Source: Dryocosmus kuriphilus
Lineage: Eukaryota > Arthropoda > Insecta > Hymenoptera > Cynipidae
Direction of reading: 5' to 3'
NCBI GenBank assembly: GCA_038277395.1
Contig: CM076196.1
Coordinates: forward strand, 31,389,935 to 31,453,934
Length of the DNA stretch: 64,000 nt
The number at the start of each line of letters is the position of its first letter. Positions within the stretch are counted from its first letter, which is position 1. Below, piece by piece: positions 10,837 to 21,999 of the stretch. The notes under the pieces are model-generated. The model ran no database searches. It saw nothing but the letters and a program-made list of their open reading frames with translations, and was not told the DNA's origin. A program made the translations under genes and the position numbers.

Positions 10837-13800
10837 ATGGAATTCGCAGAAGAATTAAGCTTTGTAGAAGAATTACATATTTTATATACTGAAAGTCTTG
10901 TTCCCAATGACTTATTACTCGAAACAGAGCTTGAAATGTTAATGCGTGAACCGTCAATTCATTCACCATCCTCCTACAAATCACAGAAAGTAGCTAAAAA
11001 GTCGGAAAATATTTCTGTCATTTGTTGCGTAATGGGTAAGTTTTTGCATATTTTTCAAATTCAACATTAGATTTTCTGAAGGGAAGGATGTCGCATTTAA
11101 ATTTTTTTCCAATTTTTAATTTTTTTCGTAAACAAATGAAACGTTTTCATAATAAGTTGTATCACTTGGCTTGGTTTTCATGAAATTAATTGAAACTATA
11201 CATTTTTACGTAAAGCAGGCCGGATGGTCACCATCACTTTCAATAAGGAATTCCATTTTTTCGTGTATTTTTTTTAGAATTCTTTCAACAAAAAATTAAA
11301 AAATGAACTTTTGAATAATTGAGGATATTAATTTCTTTTAAATTTTCAGGAAAAATTTTTGTTTTTTAAGAATGATTAATTTTTAGTTGAACGCGAAATC
11401 CAATTTTCCAAAATGAATTAGTGTTAAAAGGAAGTAGAAAAGTACAAAACGGTCCAACCAATATAACTATTTTTGATTGAAAATTCATATTTTTACATTC
11501 ACATCTCAATGAGAAGGTATTAGTTTTATGTGAAAACTGACTTTCGCGGATTTCATGAAATCTCGATGATTCATGGCCCCCTGAATCAGAAAAAAGCAGG
11601 TTTTACGTTGGTGTGTGACGTTGTCGTTGTTGTCGTCGTCGTTGTCGTGTAGTCTGTTACCACGATAACTTTGGAAGGACTAATCGGATTAGATTGCGCT
11701 TTGGCATACTTCTTTAAGGCGTAAAATGTAAGGACGAGTTCGTTAACCAGCGGTTCCTGACCAACGGTTATGGTTTTATCCATCCAAAACTGTTTTCAAA
11801 AACTCAAAAAATCCATTTTCCGGCTAAACTATGCGAGATACAGAAAATATGTATATAACCAAAATTGTTCATCTTCAAAAAATTTACGAATTTTGTCTTA
11901 ACCGTTTTTTTTTATAAAGTACACGGTTTTTATTTTAATCGAGAAAACGTTATTAAAAATGAAAAACTGGTTTCCCGCCAAAATATTCAAGATACGAAAA
12001 AAATAATAATAAATAAATTTGTTCGTCTCAAAAATATCTACAAACTTTGTTTCAACCATTTTTTGTTAAAATGCACGGTTTTGGTTTTAATCGAGAAAAC
12101 GCTATTAAAAAATAAAAAACTCAAATTTTCCGCCAAAGTATGCAAGATACGAAAAAAATCATAGTAAACAAAGTTGTTCAACTCAAAAATATCTACATAT
12201 TTATTCCCTACCATTTTCTCGAAAAGACGCATGGTCTTTAAGTTATTCGTGAAATATGTTAATTCATATAAAAGAATCCACTTTACCGCAAAAGTATGCG
12301 AAATACGAGAAGATATCAAGAAGCAGAATTATTCACCTTCCAAAGACCTACAAATTCTCTTGAAACCATTTTTTGATACAACCCATACTTCATTCATTAA
12401 ACGTATAATACTGTCCTTTTAAACAAAAAATACATTACTATACAGTCAGTAAAAAGTTATTAGAAGTTATTGAAAAATCTGCCCGCTACTCAGGCGCATT
12501 CTCATCACGTTTCTCGCGCTCACCAATCAATGAAATTATATCTAAAACGTAAATTTCTTCATTTTTTACATAGTTTGACTGAAAAATGCAATTTTTACAT
12601 TCTCATCAGAGAAGGTATTAGATTTATCTAAAATTTGACTTTCGCGGATTTCATGAAATCTCCACGTTTTCAGAGCCCCTGAATCCGAAAAAACTGTTTT
12701 TACGACGGTGTCTGTTGTCGTTGGAGTCTCTTCCCACGATAACCTGTAAATGACTAATCGGATTGGAGTGCGGTTTGGTACACTTCTTTAAGGGGTAAAA
12801 AGAAAGGACAGGTTCGTTAATCAGCGGTTTTTGACCAACGGTTTTGGTTTTACCTATCAAAAACGCTTTTCACAAAATCAAAAAATCCATTTTCCGGCTA
12901 AACTGTGAGAGATATACAAAAAAAATGTAAGAAAGTAAAATTCTTCAACTCAAAAAAATCTACAAATTTTGTCTTAACCTTTTTTTGATAAAATGCACGG
13001 TTTTTGTTCTAATCGATAAAACGTTATTAAAATTAAAAAATTTCAAATTTCCCGCCAAACTATGCAAGATACGGAAAAATGATAATTAATAGAGTTATTC
13101 GCCTCAAAAATATGTACAAATTTGCTCTCCACCATTTTTTTGAGCAGACGCGTAGTTTTTGAGTTATTCGTGAAATATGTTATGAAATATAAAGAAAACC
13201 ACTTTTCAGCGAAACCATGCAAGATATGAGAAAATATTAACAAGCAGAATTGTTAATCTTAAAGAGCTACACAATTTATTTATAACAATCATCGTTTTAC
13301 TTTTAAGAATCGAAATCTTGTATTGTGAAAATTTGGAAAATCACAAAAAAACTTTACCAATCTACAATGTGTTTTAAAAAAATCTGCCGCTGCGCGGGCA
13401 CATTCTCATCGCGCGCTACGCGCTCGGTGTTTATGGATCGTATAAACCTTTAAATTAAAAATTACAAAAGAAATTATTTTACTTAAGGCTCTATCGCCCT
13501 TTAGGAATACATTCTCATCATGACACTCGCGCTTCGCGCTCGATAATTACATTTTTTTTAAACACATTGTAGATTGGTAAAGTTTTTTAGTGATTTTCTA
13601 AATTTTCACAATAGAGGATGTCGATTCTTAAAAGTAAAACGATGAGTCTTATAAATAAATTTTGTAGCTCTTTCCAAGGTGAACAATTCTGCTTGTTAAT
13701 ATTTTCTCATATCTTGCATAGTTTTGCTGAAAAGTGGTTTTCTTTATATTTCATACCATATTTCACGATTAACTCAAAAACTACGCGTCTGCTCAAAAAA

Positions 13801-16800
13801 ATGATGGAGAGAAAATTTGTAGATCTTTTTGAGGTGAACAACTTTGTGTATTATTATTTTTCCGCATCTTGAATAGGTTGGCGGAAAATTTGAAATTTTT
13901 TATTCTTAATAACGTTTTATCGATTAAAACAAAAACAAAAACTGTTAAACAACTGTTAAAACAAAATCTGTAGATCTTTTTAAATTGAACCACTTTCTCT
14001 TTGCCATTTTCTTCTGTCTTGAATATTTTGGCGGGAAACCAGAGTTTTTTACTTTTAATAGCGTTTTCTTGATTAAATCAAAAACCGTTCATTTTATCAA
14101 AAAACGGTTAAGACAAAAATTGTAGATTTTTTTAAGGTGAAGAATTTTACTTTCTTACATTTTTTTGTATCTCTCATAGTTTAGCTGGAAAATGGATTTT
14201 TTGATTTTGTGAAAACCGTTTTTAATGGATAAACCATAATCGTTGGTCAAAAACCATTGGTTAACGAACTCGTCCTTTCTTTTTACCCCTTAAAGAAGTG
14301 TACCAAAGCGCACTCCAATCCGATTAGTCCTTCGAAAGTTATCGTGTTCACAGATTACGACGACGACAACGATGACAACAACGACGACGACAACGACGAC
14401 GAAGACAACGACAACAGCCAGACAGACACCGTCGTAAAAACCGTTTTTTCGGATTCAGGAGGTCTCAAAACGTGGAGATTTCATGAAATCCGCGAAAGTC
14501 AAATTTTGCATAAATACCTTCTCTGATGAGAATGTAAAAATGTAATTATCGAGCGCGAAGCGCGAGTGTCATGATGAGAATGTATTCCTTAAGGGCGATA
14601 GAGGCTTAAGTAAAATAATTTGTTTTGTAATTTTTAATTTAAAGGTTTATACGATCCATAAACACCGAGCGCCTAGCGCTAAGTGAATAATCTATGGAGC
14701 GCGAAGCGCGGGTGCCAACAGACGCGCGTTTGAAAATTCAGCTGCTTGACTGAAAATAAATTTTTTTTTGTTAAGAATTCATCTTGTGTGGAAAATGTTT
14801 TATTGAAAATTCGTTTTTTTTTCTTTTGTTGGCGAAAATACAACTTCTTTAACGAAAAATTCAAATATTTTGGTTGCAAGTTAATTTTTTTTAATTCAGC
14901 CATTTTGTTAAAAATTGATCTTTCTTAGTTAAAAATTAAACTCCTTCGTTAAAAATTAATTTGTTGTTGTTGAAAACATAACTATGTTTTATTAAAAATT
15001 CATTTTTCTGTTTAGAAGTGAGCTTTTTTTAAATGAAAATTTTTAATATTTTGATTTAAATTTCAACTGTTACATTTTTTGTTGAAAAGTTACAAATTCA
15101 ACTATTTTTGGTTAATTTTTGGTTTGTTGAGAATATATTCCTTAAGGGCGATAGAGCCTTAAGTAAAATAATTTCTTTTGTAATTTTTAATTTAAAGGTT
15201 TATACGATCCATAAACACCGAGCGCGTAGCGCGAGGTAAATAACCTATCGAGCGCGAAGCGCGAGTGCCAACAGACGCGCGCCTTACGCGTGCTCATGCT
15301 TCGCGGGAAGTGCGGCGCGCGAAGCGCGTAATGAGATTGTGCCCGCAAAGCGGGCAGATTTTTTCTTTACAGAATATTTATATTAAAAATCAAAGAATTC
15401 AAAATTGGATAAGTCCTCGAAAAAAATGTTTGAGCAAAATGTATCAGATGAACTTTTTTCTATGTTTAACAAGTTGTATAAGTTCGAAAAAAATCCTTCA
15501 GACGAATTGTTTGACTTTTGTAAATGCGGCATGGAGTTCCCCTTAAACAAACCCTTCCTTCTGAATTAATGTGTACATAATGTACAGGAGAAAAGGCGTT
15601 CGCTGCAGGTGACTATAATGATGCTTTAAAAAATTTTACAAAGTCCTTACGTTTTGCACCTGCTTCTTCAAAAATGATTGGCTACGCTTACTTTTGGCGC
15701 TCCGTCGTTTTGCAAAAATTAAAAGCCTATTCTGAATCTTTAAAAGACATTCAAAGAGCACTAAAGTTTCCTATTACTGAAAAGCAGAAAAAAAATTTGC
15801 TAGATCGAAAGAAAGTAATAGAAAATTTGCAACCTAAAGAATCAAATAAAAAAGAGAGTCATGAAGCAGAAGTCGTCCTTTCTTATGGAGAAAATGCAGA
15901 AATAAAAGGAGCGAGTTGCGCTGTTGATTTGGTATACAATGAAAAATATGGAAGGCATTATGTAGCTACACGCGATATCAAAATTGGAGATGTTCTAATT
16001 ATTGAAAAACCATATTCATTTGCTACAGTACAAGAAGGTACTAATGAGGAAAAAGGCAGACACTGGTTCTGCGAAAATTGTTTGAATTTGACTATGGCAC
16101 CAATTCCTTGCGATTCTTGCGCTTTGTTCCTTTACTGTTCTGATGAATGCAGATTTGAAGCATATGAAAAATACCACAAGTATGAATGTAAAATTGCGCA
16201 ATTGGAACTACCTGTAGTTCTTTTAGGACCCAGGGCGACACTTTTTTTCCGTTCCCTGCTCATTTTGACAAAACAGGGTGAAGATTTTCAGGAGATTGTC
16301 AAACTCGTGGATGTCATAAATAACCATAAAGGTGAGTATTCTTGAAGATATGATACATGTACATCAGGGTGCCAAATATTAAATAAAGGTTTCAATTTCT
16401 TCAGAGGCGAGAGTATAATTTTATTCCTTTGAGTGAAACAGTATAAGCTCACATTTTTTTAGGCTGTTTAAAAAAGATCTAGATGTCGCCACAAATTTTT
16501 TTTTGCCGCAGATGTTGATTTTATTAACTTTTTGAATTTTTTGACGCACAACTTTATTAAATAGAAATTCTTTCTTCGCCTGAAATAACCTCAATTTTAT
16601 CGAGGAATGAATTCCAAATTAAGCTAAATTTTTTATTGAGGATCCTCAATGAAAAATATTATAGTGTTGACCGTTGAGCATTTTCCCGTATTTTTCAAGG
16701 TGCACAAAATTCCCATTTTTCCCGGGCCACTAGACAAAGAAGAATTTAGAAATGAAACATTTTTTTGCTTAACATTATTGATATCCTGGGTGTAATGTTT

Positions 16801-18324
16801 TTTTATACGAGTTTTTATACCTATAAGAAAAATTTCTAAAGGTCAGGGAAAATTCAAGGAATGTCGGGGAATTTGGAAATTGGAATTTTGTAGCAACCCT
16901 GTTGAAGGAATCCGATGAAGGTTTTATTTCAATTCCTACATGAGATCCAATATGGAATCTTTTATCGTTTAGAATCCTATCTTGAGATGGGGATTTCGTA
17001 CACAAATCGATATAGAATTGCATATGGGTTCCCATACAGTTCAGTAAGTAGGTATTTACAACCGGGAAGGAATCAAACAAATTGATAGCGAGTTTTTGGA
17101 CTTACATTCTTCTAAATTAAATTGGAAAGAAATTATTTGATTGGTTGGGAAATAGCTAGATACGGAATAGAGGTACGAACATAGAAATGAGTGGAGCCGA
17201 AGGGGGTGAGTAGTCCGAACTGTATGATTGACCGCGTCGGATCGATTCTTGATCAAATGTATTCTTATGTATGATTCAAACCATCTATTTTTCCAACCTT
17301 AGTCCGTGTTGTTAAATTAAATTCCCTCTCTCGAGAAAGTGCAAACGGGAAGGAGTGGTTTCGGCCGCAGTGTCAAGGAAATATCCTAACAAAGTTTCGA
17401 ATTTTTTTTTTCTAATTAAAAGTCACTGATAGTAGTCCAATTTCTTATATTTTCAGATAGAAGAACAGCTGGCTTCAAATATGGAAAACTTGACGGCAGC
17501 AGTTCTGAAGCTGTTTTGAGTTTATTACATCACATGGATAAAAACAATTTTCTTGGAATTGTAAGATTCGCTGCCGAGATAACTTATGCCCTAAGAAAGG
17601 ATACAGACTTTTTTAAAAAGGAGAGCGATGTTCGGGGCCTAGGAAAGCTTCTCATGCTTTTGAGTTACATCTGCATCAATAATTTTTATCAGACATATAC
17701 AAGCGACTACAGGAATGCTGCTGGTTTAGGACTGTATCCAGTATCTAGCTTTTTGAATCATAATTGCTCGAATAACGTTTTGACTTATAATGACAAACGC
17801 GGAAATGTAATAACACGTGCCTGCAAAGACATTGAAAAAGGCGAACAGGTTTCTATAATTGATAACGTTAAACAGAAAATAATAGTTACAAGCAGAAATT
17901 ATAAACATAAACATTTTACAATCCATTCAAGATTTTGAATAAAAAATATTCTTTTCAGCTATTTATGTGTTACAATCCAAACGACATGATGGTAATGACA
18001 GCTGAAGAAAGAAAACATCTACATCAAGATATAATCTTTTTCACATGCGAATGCGAAGCTTGTAAAAATAATTACACATACAAACTCGAATTGAAAGGGA
18101 CCCAGATAGGGGCTATGTTAATGTACAGAATAATGATGAAACCAACAGATACAGATAATTTGTGGCAATGCCTGAAGTTTGTCCATAAAATGCACAAAGG
18201 TCCTTGTCTGGAAGAAAAACTGCTTGAATTGATGATCGGGAATACTTACTTGGTATCAAATTCGCAGATAAATTTAAGAATTATCCGTGGTGTTTTTTCG
18301 AAATATGCGAAAAATCTAGAATAA
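10837..18324 (+). CDS. SMYD4-like protein 2 (TPR, MYND and SET), intron 3 absent, altered C-terminus
   Basis: Exons 10837-11035, 15588-16331, 17457-17848 and 17959-18324 give 1,701 nt, 566 aa, one frame throughout. Domains match copy 1: HSPSSYKSQKVAKK and TPR start, YGRHYVATRDI, a complete MYND finger, GLGLYPVSS, NHNCSNN and post-SET CECEAC. Two oddities. First, the third exon equals exons 3 and 4 of the other copies joined exactly (392 nt against 236 + 156), so intron 3 is absent. Second, the donor after SNSQ is AT instead of GT (GCAG|ATAAAT), so translation would read into the old intron and end INLRIIRGVFSKYAKNLE. A damaged exon 6 relic lies at about 18354-18376. Intron 1 is 4.5 kb of repeats; intron 2 is 1.1 kb against 0.27 kb in copy 1. 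It may be a functional variant or a young pseudogene. Confidence 0.75.
11500..12540. repeat. Composite dispersed repeat, copy in intron 1 of gene 2
   Basis: Order of parts: an ATCTCAATGAGAAGG block, TTTCATGAAATCTC, an imperfect GTC/GTT triplet tract (about 11618-11650), ACTAATCGGATT, a block ending TTTTTGA/CCAACGGTT, then degenerate tandem copies of a roughly 150 bp segment containing GATAAAATGCACGGTTTT-like and CAAGATACGAAAAAAAT motifs, and an end near CATTCTCATCACG. The same order appears at 12595-13380, 22000-22980, 23090-23800, 27745-28515 and inverted at 13560-14545 and 42000-43720. The triplet tracts create false Thr/Asp/Asn-rich frames. Not protein coding. Confidence 0.75.
12595..14545. 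repeat. Fold-back pair of composite repeats
   Basis: Two composite repeat copies face each other. The left arm (about 12595-13380) and the right arm (about 13560-14545) are reverse complements over most of their length; for example AATCGAAATCTTG at 13308 pairs with the reversed stretch at 13610-13625, and the ACTAATCGGATT blocks at about 12751 and 14320 are inverted. The spacer (13380-13560) is the GCGCGAAG-type palindrome repeat. Arms carry opposite-strand triplet tracts (GTT/GTC left, GAC/AAC right, 14357-14425). Confidence 0.7.
14546..15365. repeat. Palindrome-type repeats and AT-rich tandem DNA before exon 2 of gene 2
   Basis: Two copies of the GCGCGAAGCGCGAG family (14546-14720 and 15125-15365, the latter ending in GCCCGCAAAGCGGGCAGATT) flank a piece of the intron 1 AT-rich tandem repeat (14725-15120). 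The ancestral intron resumes near 15366 with sequence matching 6843 onward in unit 1. No gene. Confidence 0.65.
16440..17400. other. Extra DNA in intron 2 of gene 2, origin unknown
   Basis: Intron 2 of copies 1, 3 and 4 is 143-271 bp; here it is 1,125 bp. The extra 0.86 kb has pieces of the ancestral intron inside it (CGGGAAGGAATCAAACAAAT near 17066 and a degenerate second copy near 17345), which suggests internal duplication plus unrelated sequence. I see no terminal inverted repeats or coding frame. Confidence 0.5.
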
Positions 18325-18900
18325 TCCATTTTTTAATATTAAATTAATTTCAGGGACCAAAACCATTCAAATGAAGCGTTTTCTGTGTATTGTAATGAAA
18401 GATAATTTTTGTATACCTAATTTTAAAAGCTTCTTTAGATCTTCAGATTACTTCAGTTTCACAATTTATACTAATAAAAAATACAATTCTATATCTTAAG
18501 TACGCCGACGTGAGCGATCATTTTATGTAATTATTTTGATGCATGCTATAAAAATAATACAATAAATATGAATGAAAATAATTATAAAATTTTCGAAATT
18601 TTTTAGCCCCAGTGGACTATAAATAAATAAATATATATACTTCCAAAGCTTACTAGAAATCCAGGTAGAAATATAAAATTGTTTAAATAATTAAAAAAAT
18701 ATATTTCGAAATAACTACATATGTTTTCAATACTATTGAATCTGAACAACATTTTTACTTACAATCTAGTTGAGCCGTAAAAGTATTCAACTTAGACTCA
18801 CCTGAAATATGTAAAAAGAATTTCCATATTTATTTCAGGTTTTAGCAATATTTTGAAAGTGGGAATATTTGTGAACAATTAAAAAAAAAATTAGAAAAAC
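18325..18900 (+). terminator. Exon 6 relic and 3' flank of unit 2
   Basis: After the read-through stop an intron-like segment ends in TTAATTTCAG and a damaged exon 6 (GGACCAAAACCATTCAAATG, reading GPKPFK-stop). AATAAA at 18561-18566 is the unit's polyadenylation signal. Sequence then follows the unit 3' flank until about 18900, where low-complexity DNA begins. Confidence 0.55.
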
Positions 18901-20667
18901 TTTATCAAAAGTTTAAAATTCAAATTCAGAAAAAACGTGGGAAAAATCGGAACGGGATACTTTTTAGTAAATTGGTAACATTTTTCATCTGTGGTTTCTT
19001 AAAACCTACATTTTTTACTCGAGGTTGCTAGAAGTTACTAATTTAGTCTTACAAGTTACTGTTTGTTACATTTTTTGTCCTAATGGACGATCTTTATAGC
19101 ATTTAATAGTCATTTTTATGAAATCTCTTGAAATCTTATAAAATCTTTAAATTTTTGAAAATTTCTTGAAGTCTTTAAAAATCCCTTCAAATCTTTCCAA
19201 ATGTTATAAAATTTCTTGAAATTTTTGGGCATTTTTGTAATTTTAAAATATTTCCAAAACGGTAAACTTTTATGTGTGAAAAGTTCTAAGTGTCTACACT
19301 TTTATAGCAATTTATAGTGATTTTCGTGAAATCTCTTGAAATCATTAAAAATCCCTTGATATCTCTTTCAATCTTGAAATCTTTTCAGCTTTTAGAAAAC
19401 CTAAAATTTTTTGAAATCTTTCAAATTCCCACTAAATCTTAAAAAATCCTTTGAAATCTTTTAAAATCTCTTGAAATCTATAGAAATACCCGTCTTTTGA
19501 AATTTTTTGATACGTTTTGGAATGTTTTTGATTTTAAAGTATTTGAAAAATGGTAAATCAACGAACTGATGCAATTAGTAAAAATTTTACAAATTCAAAG
19601 TAAGAGAGGACCCCTCCATTCAATAATCTTTAGCATAGTTTATAAAATCGAGAGAAATAGACACATTGTTAATTACAGACAATGTTAAAAGAGAAACCTA
19701 TTTGCGATTCAGAAAAAGGTAGTTGAATCTTTAATTTTTTATTTAACATTAGTAATATTAGTCGACGACTCAAGTATTCTTCGCATACTTACGAAGTACA
19801 TACACCCATGTATTCCGTCAATATTCCTATGTTACTATGTATTCCCAGATATTCTTGATATTCTTGGTTTTTCACATATTCCTAAGAATTCCGAAGTATT
19901 CCAAAGTATTCCGAAATATTCCTGTGTATACTGAAGTATTCCCCGATATTCTAAAGTATGTAAAAAATTCTCCTAAAATCTTTGAAATTCCCTTAAATTT
20001 TGTGTGTGCCATTTTTTTAATCCGTTAAAATCTCTAGAAATCCCTTAGAGTTTTTAAAATCCTAAAAAATTATTTTAAAATTCCTTAGAATCTTTAAAAA
20101 TCATTCAAAAGTCTTTAGAATTCTTGAAATCCGTCGACATTGCATTCCTTGAAATATTTTAAATTCTTCTAGAATGCCTTGAAATCTTTCTAAATCCCTT
20201 TAAAATCAATAGTATCCTTCATAATCGAATAAATTCTATAGATATTGTAAAAATCCTTTAAAATTTTTGAAATTTGTAATCATTACAAATTTCTTTGAAT
20301 TTCCTCAAATTTCTTTCAAACTTTTGAAATTCTTTTTAAACTTTAAAATCCTCGGAGATCCTATAAAATCAATTGATCTTAAGAAATCGTTTGAAATCCT
20401 TTGTAAAAAATTGCCCTAAAATATTTTTGAAATTCTTTGTAAAAGATTCCCCTAAAATATTTGAAATTCTTTGAAATTTCCTTAAATTTTGTGATTTTGA
20501 AATCCTTTAAAATCTTCAGAAACTTTGAAATCTTCTGAAATTCCTTCAAATTTTTTTAATCCATTGAAATCCCTACAAATCCCTTATAATAATGTAAAAT
20601 CGGACAAAATTCTTTAAAATCTCTTGGAATCTTTAAATAACCTAGAAAACTCGCTAATATCCCTTGA
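18901..20667. repeat. Low-complexity AT-rich block (TTTGAAATCTTTAAAATCC type)
   Basis: About 1.7 kb of drifting tandem motifs built on GAAATC, TTTAAAATC and, at 19790-19960, AAGTATTCC. Period is irregular. The frame at 19837-20028 is a translation of the TATTCC repeats. No gene seen. Confidence 0.7.
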
Positions 20668-20940
20668 AAGTTTAATTTTCTATTTTGTACTAGAAGTAAT
20701 GGCACCACTTGTTATTTATATTTTCCCAAAGAAAATTAATTTTTCAACGACAAATGGTAGTCTATGACGCAAAAAATGAATGACCTTGGAATGTATTTCT
20801 TTTCCTTCCTTCTATTTTTAAAGTAAATAAAATATTGCGTTGAAACTTTGGTAAATTGAAAGAAGTATAATAGCCGACCGCTGACCCTTGGAGTTTGTAT
20901 TTAGCATGGAATAGCTGTTTTTACATTCTCATCTCAATGA
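20668..20940. repeat. Fragments of the unit promoter and of the fold-back element
   Basis: About 20668-20740 matches the unit promoter (TTTAATTTTCT...AGAAGTAATGGCA...TTGTTATTTATATTTTCC). About 20750-20920 (ACAAATGGTAGTCTATGACG to TTGTATTTAGCATGGAA) matches the left arm of the fold-back element at 44566-44930. Shows that unit pieces have been scattered outside the tandem array. Confidence 0.6.
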
Positions 20941-20984
20941 GAAGGTTTAGTTTTATGTGAAAACTGCCCTACTAAAAATATCGG

Positions 20985-21995
20985 AAAGAAAATATATAGA
21001 AATCGGAAACAAACCGAACAGGAAAAATTTGCTTTTTATCCGGCTATATCCGGTTTCTATCCGGTCTCAGATACATAATTTCGGAATCTATCCGGTTGTA
21101 TCCGGTTCCTATCCGAGAAAGAGGATCAAAAAATATATAGTGAAAATATTCATTCCGGTCCTATCCGGTTTCTATCCGATAAATGGAACCTCAAATTAAA
21201 TATTTAAAAAAAATCCAAAGTTCATTTTTATCCGTTTTCAATTCGATTCCTATAAGGGTCTTGACTCAAGGGATGGTCTTTAAGACGGAAGTATTCTTAT
21301 CCGTTTTCTATCCTATTCCTATAAGGGTCTTGACGCTCGTGATTGTCTTGGTAGTTCAGGACACTTCCGCTAGGATCGCAGGGATTATTGTCTCACAATA
21401 GGAATCGATCGTCGGAGTTATAAGTTAGCCACAATTTTTCAACATTTTTATATTGAAAAGATGTATCCAATACATCTGTTTGATCGTCATCGATCCTTTT
21501 TTTGGTGCTTTTACAGCACATATATATATACCGAGTATAAGTGTTTTGAAGAACCGGATAAGACCCCTATAGAAAACGGATATAAATATTATACCATGCC
21601 GGATAGACACCGGTTAGGAGTCGGATACAAACCGGGGACAAAAATCGGATAGGAATCGGACAGAAACATAAAAAATAAACCGGATAGAATTCGGTTAGGA
21701 GCCGGATAGGAATCGGATAGAAGTATTTTGCAGATCCAGATACAAATCGGATAGGAATAGGATATAAATATTAGACGATACCGGATAGACACCGGTTAGG
21801 AGTCGGATACAAACCGGGGACAAAAATCGGATAGGAATCGGACAGAAACATAAAAAATAAACCGGATAGAATTCGGTTAGGAGCCGGATAGGAATCGGAT
21901 AGAAGTATTTTGCAGATCCAGATACAATGAGGTTAGGACCGGATAGGAACTCACTTCTATCCGGTTCTTATCCCATTCCTATCCGACATTTTAAG
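20985..21995. repeat. CCGGAT-type repeat block with inverted halves and a 181-bp direct repeat
   Basis: Left half (20985-21330) repeats TATCCGGTTCCTATCCG-like motifs; right half (21555-21950) repeats the reverse complement (CGGATAGGAATCGGATAG), so the block is a broad inverted repeat. Within the right half a segment of about 148 bp occurs twice, at about 21599-21746 and 21780-21927, 181 bp apart and apparently identical, indicating a recent local duplication. Frames here are repeat translations (Pro/Ile/Arg/Tyr-rich on the minus strand). Confidence 0.75.
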
Positions 21996-21999
21996 CAGG

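Noticed and set aside
11618..14425. CRISPR-like array
   Set aside because: Repeats are degenerate, of variable spacing, in an intron-bearing eukaryotic context with no cas genes.
14257..14526. Asp/Asn-rich 89-codon frame, with similar ones at 27748, 42445 and 43406
   Set aside because: Translations of imperfect triplet tracts inside the composite repeat; the frames differ between copies.
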